From Paenibacillus sp. KS-LC4 (lineage in GTDB: Bacteria; Bacillota; Bacilli; Paenibacillales; Paenibacillaceae): a DNA stretch of 64,000 bases. The stretch is taken from NCBI RefSeq assembly GCF_036894955.1, contig NZ_CP145905.1, positions 2,002,501-2,066,500 of the forward strand. The letters run 5' to 3'. The notes under the pieces were generated by a model. That model did not search any database, had not been told where the DNA came from, and saw only the letters and a program-made list of their open reading frames with translations. This document shows, piece after piece, positions 63,033 through 64,000 of the stretch. The position numbers and the translations under genes are program-made. The first letter of the stretch is position 1. Every line of letters begins with the position of its first letter.

Positions 63033-63875
63033 ATGGTGGATACGCTTCGTAGAACAGCTTGGCTCAGACATTTGGCGATTTTGCTCATCGCCTTCGTCAT
63101 GCTTTATCCGGTGCTGTGGTTGGTCGGAAGCTCCTTCAAGCCGAACAATGTTATTTTTTCAGAAATTGGCATTTGGCCGCAGGAATGGGTTTGGGGCAAT
63201 TATTTTGCGGGGTGGAACGGGATTCAAGGTAATCCGTTCTCGCATTTTCTCGGTAATTCAATGATTGTGTCCATCGGAGCGGTAATCGGCAATGTACTGT
63301 CTTGCTCGATGGCGGCTTATGCCTTCGCTCGTCTCGGCTTTCGCTTCAAGGCGCTTGCCTTCGGACTGATGCTGCTGACGATTATGCTGCCGCATCATGT
63401 GACGCTCATTCCGCAATATATTTTGTTTAATCAGCTAGGCTGGGTCAACAGCTTCCTTCCGCTGATCGCGCCAAAGTGGCTCGCGACCGATGGCTTCTTT
63501 ATTTTTCTAACGGTGCAGTTTATTCGCGGCTTGCCCAGAGAACTGGATGAAGCAGCGACGATTGACGGCTGCGGGCTCATTCAAATTTACTGGCGCATCA
63601 TTTTGCCGCTCGCGGTGCCAGCACTCATTACGACGACGATTTTCACCTTCCTTTGGACGTGGGATGACTTTTTCAGCCAATTGATTTATTTGAGCGATGT
63701 ATCGAAGTTTACGGTTCCGCTTGGGTTACGGCTATTCCTTGATTCCAGCTCGCAATCGGACTGGGGTCCAATGTTCGCGATGTCGGTGCTTTCGCTGCTG
63801 CCTTGTTTTATTATTTTCATCATCTGTCAAAAATACTTTGTAGAAGGTATTGCGACCTCCGGCATTAAAGGGTAA
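63033..63875 (+). CDS. sugar ABC permease (MalG type)
   Basis: This 280-aa permease has six membrane segments and the EAA loop LDEAATIDGCGLIQIYWRII. It begins 3 bases after the previous stop and completes the transporter. No ATPase gene follows in the window. Confidence 0.9.
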   Translation: MVDTLRRTAWLRHLAILLIAFVMLYPVLWLVGSSFKPNNVIFSEIGIWPQEWVWGNYFAGWNGIQGNPFSHFLGNSMIVSIGAVIGNVLSCSMAAYAFARLGFRFKALAFGLMLLTIMLPHHVTLIPQYILFNQLGWVNSFLPLIAPKWLATDGFFIFLTVQFIRGLPRELDEAATIDGCGLIQIYWRIILPLAVPALITTTIFTFLWTWDDFFSQLIYLSDVSKFTVPLGLRLFLDSSSQSDWGPMFAMSVLSLLPCFIIFIICQKYFVEGIATSGIKG

Positions 63876-63912
63876 GCTTCACTTACTCCATACGGTAGGG
63901 TGATGACATACG

Positions 63913-64000
63913 ATGCGTACGATTGATTTTTCTTTAAGGCAATCCATATTGCGTAGAAGCAAGCTGTCCACTTTGATGGTCGCTTGCTTCGTGCTGTTAA
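63913..64000 (+). CDS. partial ORF, N-terminus of a membrane protein
   Basis: An ATG at 63913 opens a frame to the window end that reads MRTIDFSLRQSILRRSKLST and then a hydrophobic run (VACFVLL). This looks like the start of a membrane sensor such as a sensor histidine kinase that often follows sugar transporters, but only 29 residues are visible. The start codon has no strong ribosome-binding site. Confidence 0.35.
   Translation, partial: MRTIDFSLRQSILRRSKLSTLMVACFVLL

Overview
The window looks like chromosome of a Paenibacillus-type bacterium (Bacillota, family Paenibacillaceae). The evidence is combined: Firmicute-style Shine-Dalgarno sites with frequent TTG and GTG starts, spore genes (CotF-like coat protein, YheC/YheD ATP-grasp), RNase J, a GapB/PckA gluconeogenic pair with an SR1P-like peptide, S-layer-homology (SLH) anchored enzymes, DUF5696, and many sugar ABC transporters without their own ATPase. 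No phage, IS element, integrase or CRISPR array was seen.

Layout. 1-1503 is the 3' half of a 23S rRNA gene with a terminator and no 5S gene after it. 1865-3914 holds an MFS transporter and a convergent YheC/D-like gene. 4414-11066 is a tight six-gene run (KAS III-like synthase, ATP-grasp ligase, SDR reductase, metallo-beta-lactamase-fold hydrolase, adenylate-forming enzyme, GNAT-like acyltransferase). It reads as an unassigned biosynthetic pathway and is the best candidate here for an undescribed system. 11193-13351 is a c-di-GMP pair (HD-GYP, GGDEF). 13370-16154 has a MocR-type regulator divergent from a nitrilase, followed by a 44-aa membrane peptide; two direct repeats lie between regulator and nitrilase. 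16680-18788 is a TetR regulator and its DHA2 efflux pump. A tRNA-Leu(UAG) follows.

19212-35005 is a large carbohydrate locus: LacI regulator, lipoprotein solute-binding protein, a 971-aa binding protein fused to two sandwich-like regions, two permease pairs, an NHL/TPR membrane protein, a Yip1-like membrane protein, a DUF5696 protein and a GH30 hydrolase. 35170-37754 holds a CotF-like gene, RNase J and a 31-codon ORF. 38028-40827 is gapB, an SR1P-like gene and pckA. 40999-44443 is a solitary aroC-aroA pair read away from a LysR regulator. 44652-49208 has a cellulase-like protein and a secreted GH74 xyloglucanase with CBM3, preceded by a consensus cre site. 49602-53834 is a hybrid sensor with two kinase modules and its BTAD-type response regulator. 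54887-59479 is a 1530-aa PL11 rhamnogalacturonan lyase with SLH repeats. 59683-60378 is ung. 60665-63875 is a complete sugar ABC transporter (binding protein and two permeases), and the window ends inside a further gene.

How it fits together. The window is dominated by plant-polysaccharide use (beta-galactan or similar via GH30, xyloglucan via GH74, pectin via PL11), with import through shared-ATPase ABC systems and control by LacI-type and CcpA-type palindromes. Gluconeogenic genes sit in the middle. The six-gene cluster at 4.4-11.1 kb stands apart as probable specialised metabolism. All functions are read from sequence and family memory; no search was run.
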